A stretch of 64,000 nucleotides of DNA from QHWT01 sp963755695 (lineage in GTDB: Bacteria; Acidobacteriota; Vicinamibacteria; Vicinamibacterales; 2-12-FULL-66-21): assembly GCA_963755695.1 (NCBI GenBank), contig CAVWLB010000010.1, forward strand, positions 434,001-498,000, in the 5' to 3' direction. Below are positions 63,656 through 64,000 of the stretch, piece by piece (within the stretch, counting starts at the first letter, position 1; every line of letters begins with the position of its first letter). The position numbers and the translations under genes were made by a program. The notes beneath the pieces are model-generated. The model was not told where the DNA came from, did no database searches, and saw nothing but the letters and a program-made list of their open reading frames with translations.

Positions 63656-64000
63656 ATCGCACCGCTTCCGTTCCGCTCACGCGCACGATCCCCGGAGCGG
63701 TCAACCTCGGCGTCCGATCCCTGATGACCTCGGCATGCCTCTCTAGAGGCTGACTTCTGCGAGATGTCAATCGTGAACCGATCAGCAATTGTGCCCGCCG
63801 CGGACGCACACAAGATGCTACACTTCGCGTATCCCTTTACTGAGCCATCCGCAATCCCTACGGATTCCTCATCTGAGGAATTCCGAGGTGTGCAGATGGC
63901 CAGGCTCATCCTCGTAAACACAATTGTTCAGCGCTACGTGAACATCCCCTGCCCAAGCAGAAAACATAAGCGATCTATCGTTACGTTTAGGGACCACAGC
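63656..64000. other. 345-bp terminal stretch, no gene supported
   Basis: Only short frames without family features; a 102-codon minus frame (63613-63921) has no recognisable composition and overlaps the receiver gene tail. The DNA is somewhat richer in A+T than the host region. Confidence 0.4.

Noticed and set aside
63613..63921. 102-codon minus frame near window end
   Set aside because: No recognisable composition, start context or neighbours.

Overview
The window is high-G+C, gene-dense bacterial chromosome, most likely from an Acidobacteriota of the Vicinamibacterales type. This rests on gene content: an ADOP-type ABC permease of about 840 residues, a PIG-L deacetylase with a C-terminal amidotransferase-like domain, many stand-alone receivers, a MoxR/VWA operon and an Mla-type lipid transporter. 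No rRNA or complete tRNA was seen, so the assignment is an inference from families.

Layout. 1-11.5 kb: PIG-L tail, GH16 glucanase with Gfo/Idh oxidoreductase and TIM-barrel isomerase, an ATP-grasp gene, ADOP permease, Uma2 protein, dienelactone hydrolase, YCII protein and DUF2071 protein. 11.6-17.3 kb: a translationally coupled TPR/VWA/MoxR/DUF58/BatD-like/VWA operon. 17.3-27.7 kb: radical SAM protein, amidohydrolase, a degenerate receiver, murJ and envelope or beta-propeller proteins. 27.8-32 kb: three consecutive single-domain response regulators, an L,D-transpeptidase and a PHP phosphoesterase. 32-37.3 kb: a complete leucine-catabolism core (3-methylcrotonyl-CoA carboxylase, methylglutaconyl-CoA hydratase, HMG-CoA lyase) on the minus strand. 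37.4-44.9 kb: a zinc-ribbon microprotein, an NtrC-type regulator, MlaE/MlaF/MlaD and small YtxH-like stress or membrane proteins ending with a BrkB-like protein. 45-55.4 kb: DUF6249-like protein, ECF sigma/anti-sigma pair, ABC exporter, YyaL-like protein, crotonase, RR-PilZ protein and an amidase.

55.45-61.55 kb is a different kind of DNA. It begins inside a tRNA-Leu(UAA) gene that stops at the end of its anticodon loop, and holds an excisionase-like HTH, a RepA-like ATPase, a P27-type terminase small subunit, an HK97-type capsid gene and small phage-type proteins. Several of these are broken by frameshifts about every few hundred bases. I read it as a decayed capsid-encoding prophage or phage satellite. 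61.6-63.7 kb carries three more response-regulator-like genes.

Two signals are not explained by ordinary annotation. First, at least nine intergenic gaps are filled by imperfect short-word repeats (7-12 bp). Several word families recur at distant loci and are joined in different combinations, often starting right at stop codons or ending right at start codons. Second, four otherwise intact host genes carry net single-base insertions (five sites). Each reading frame and its overlap with the next gene is restored by removing one C or G per site, so these are either recent mutations or assembly errors.
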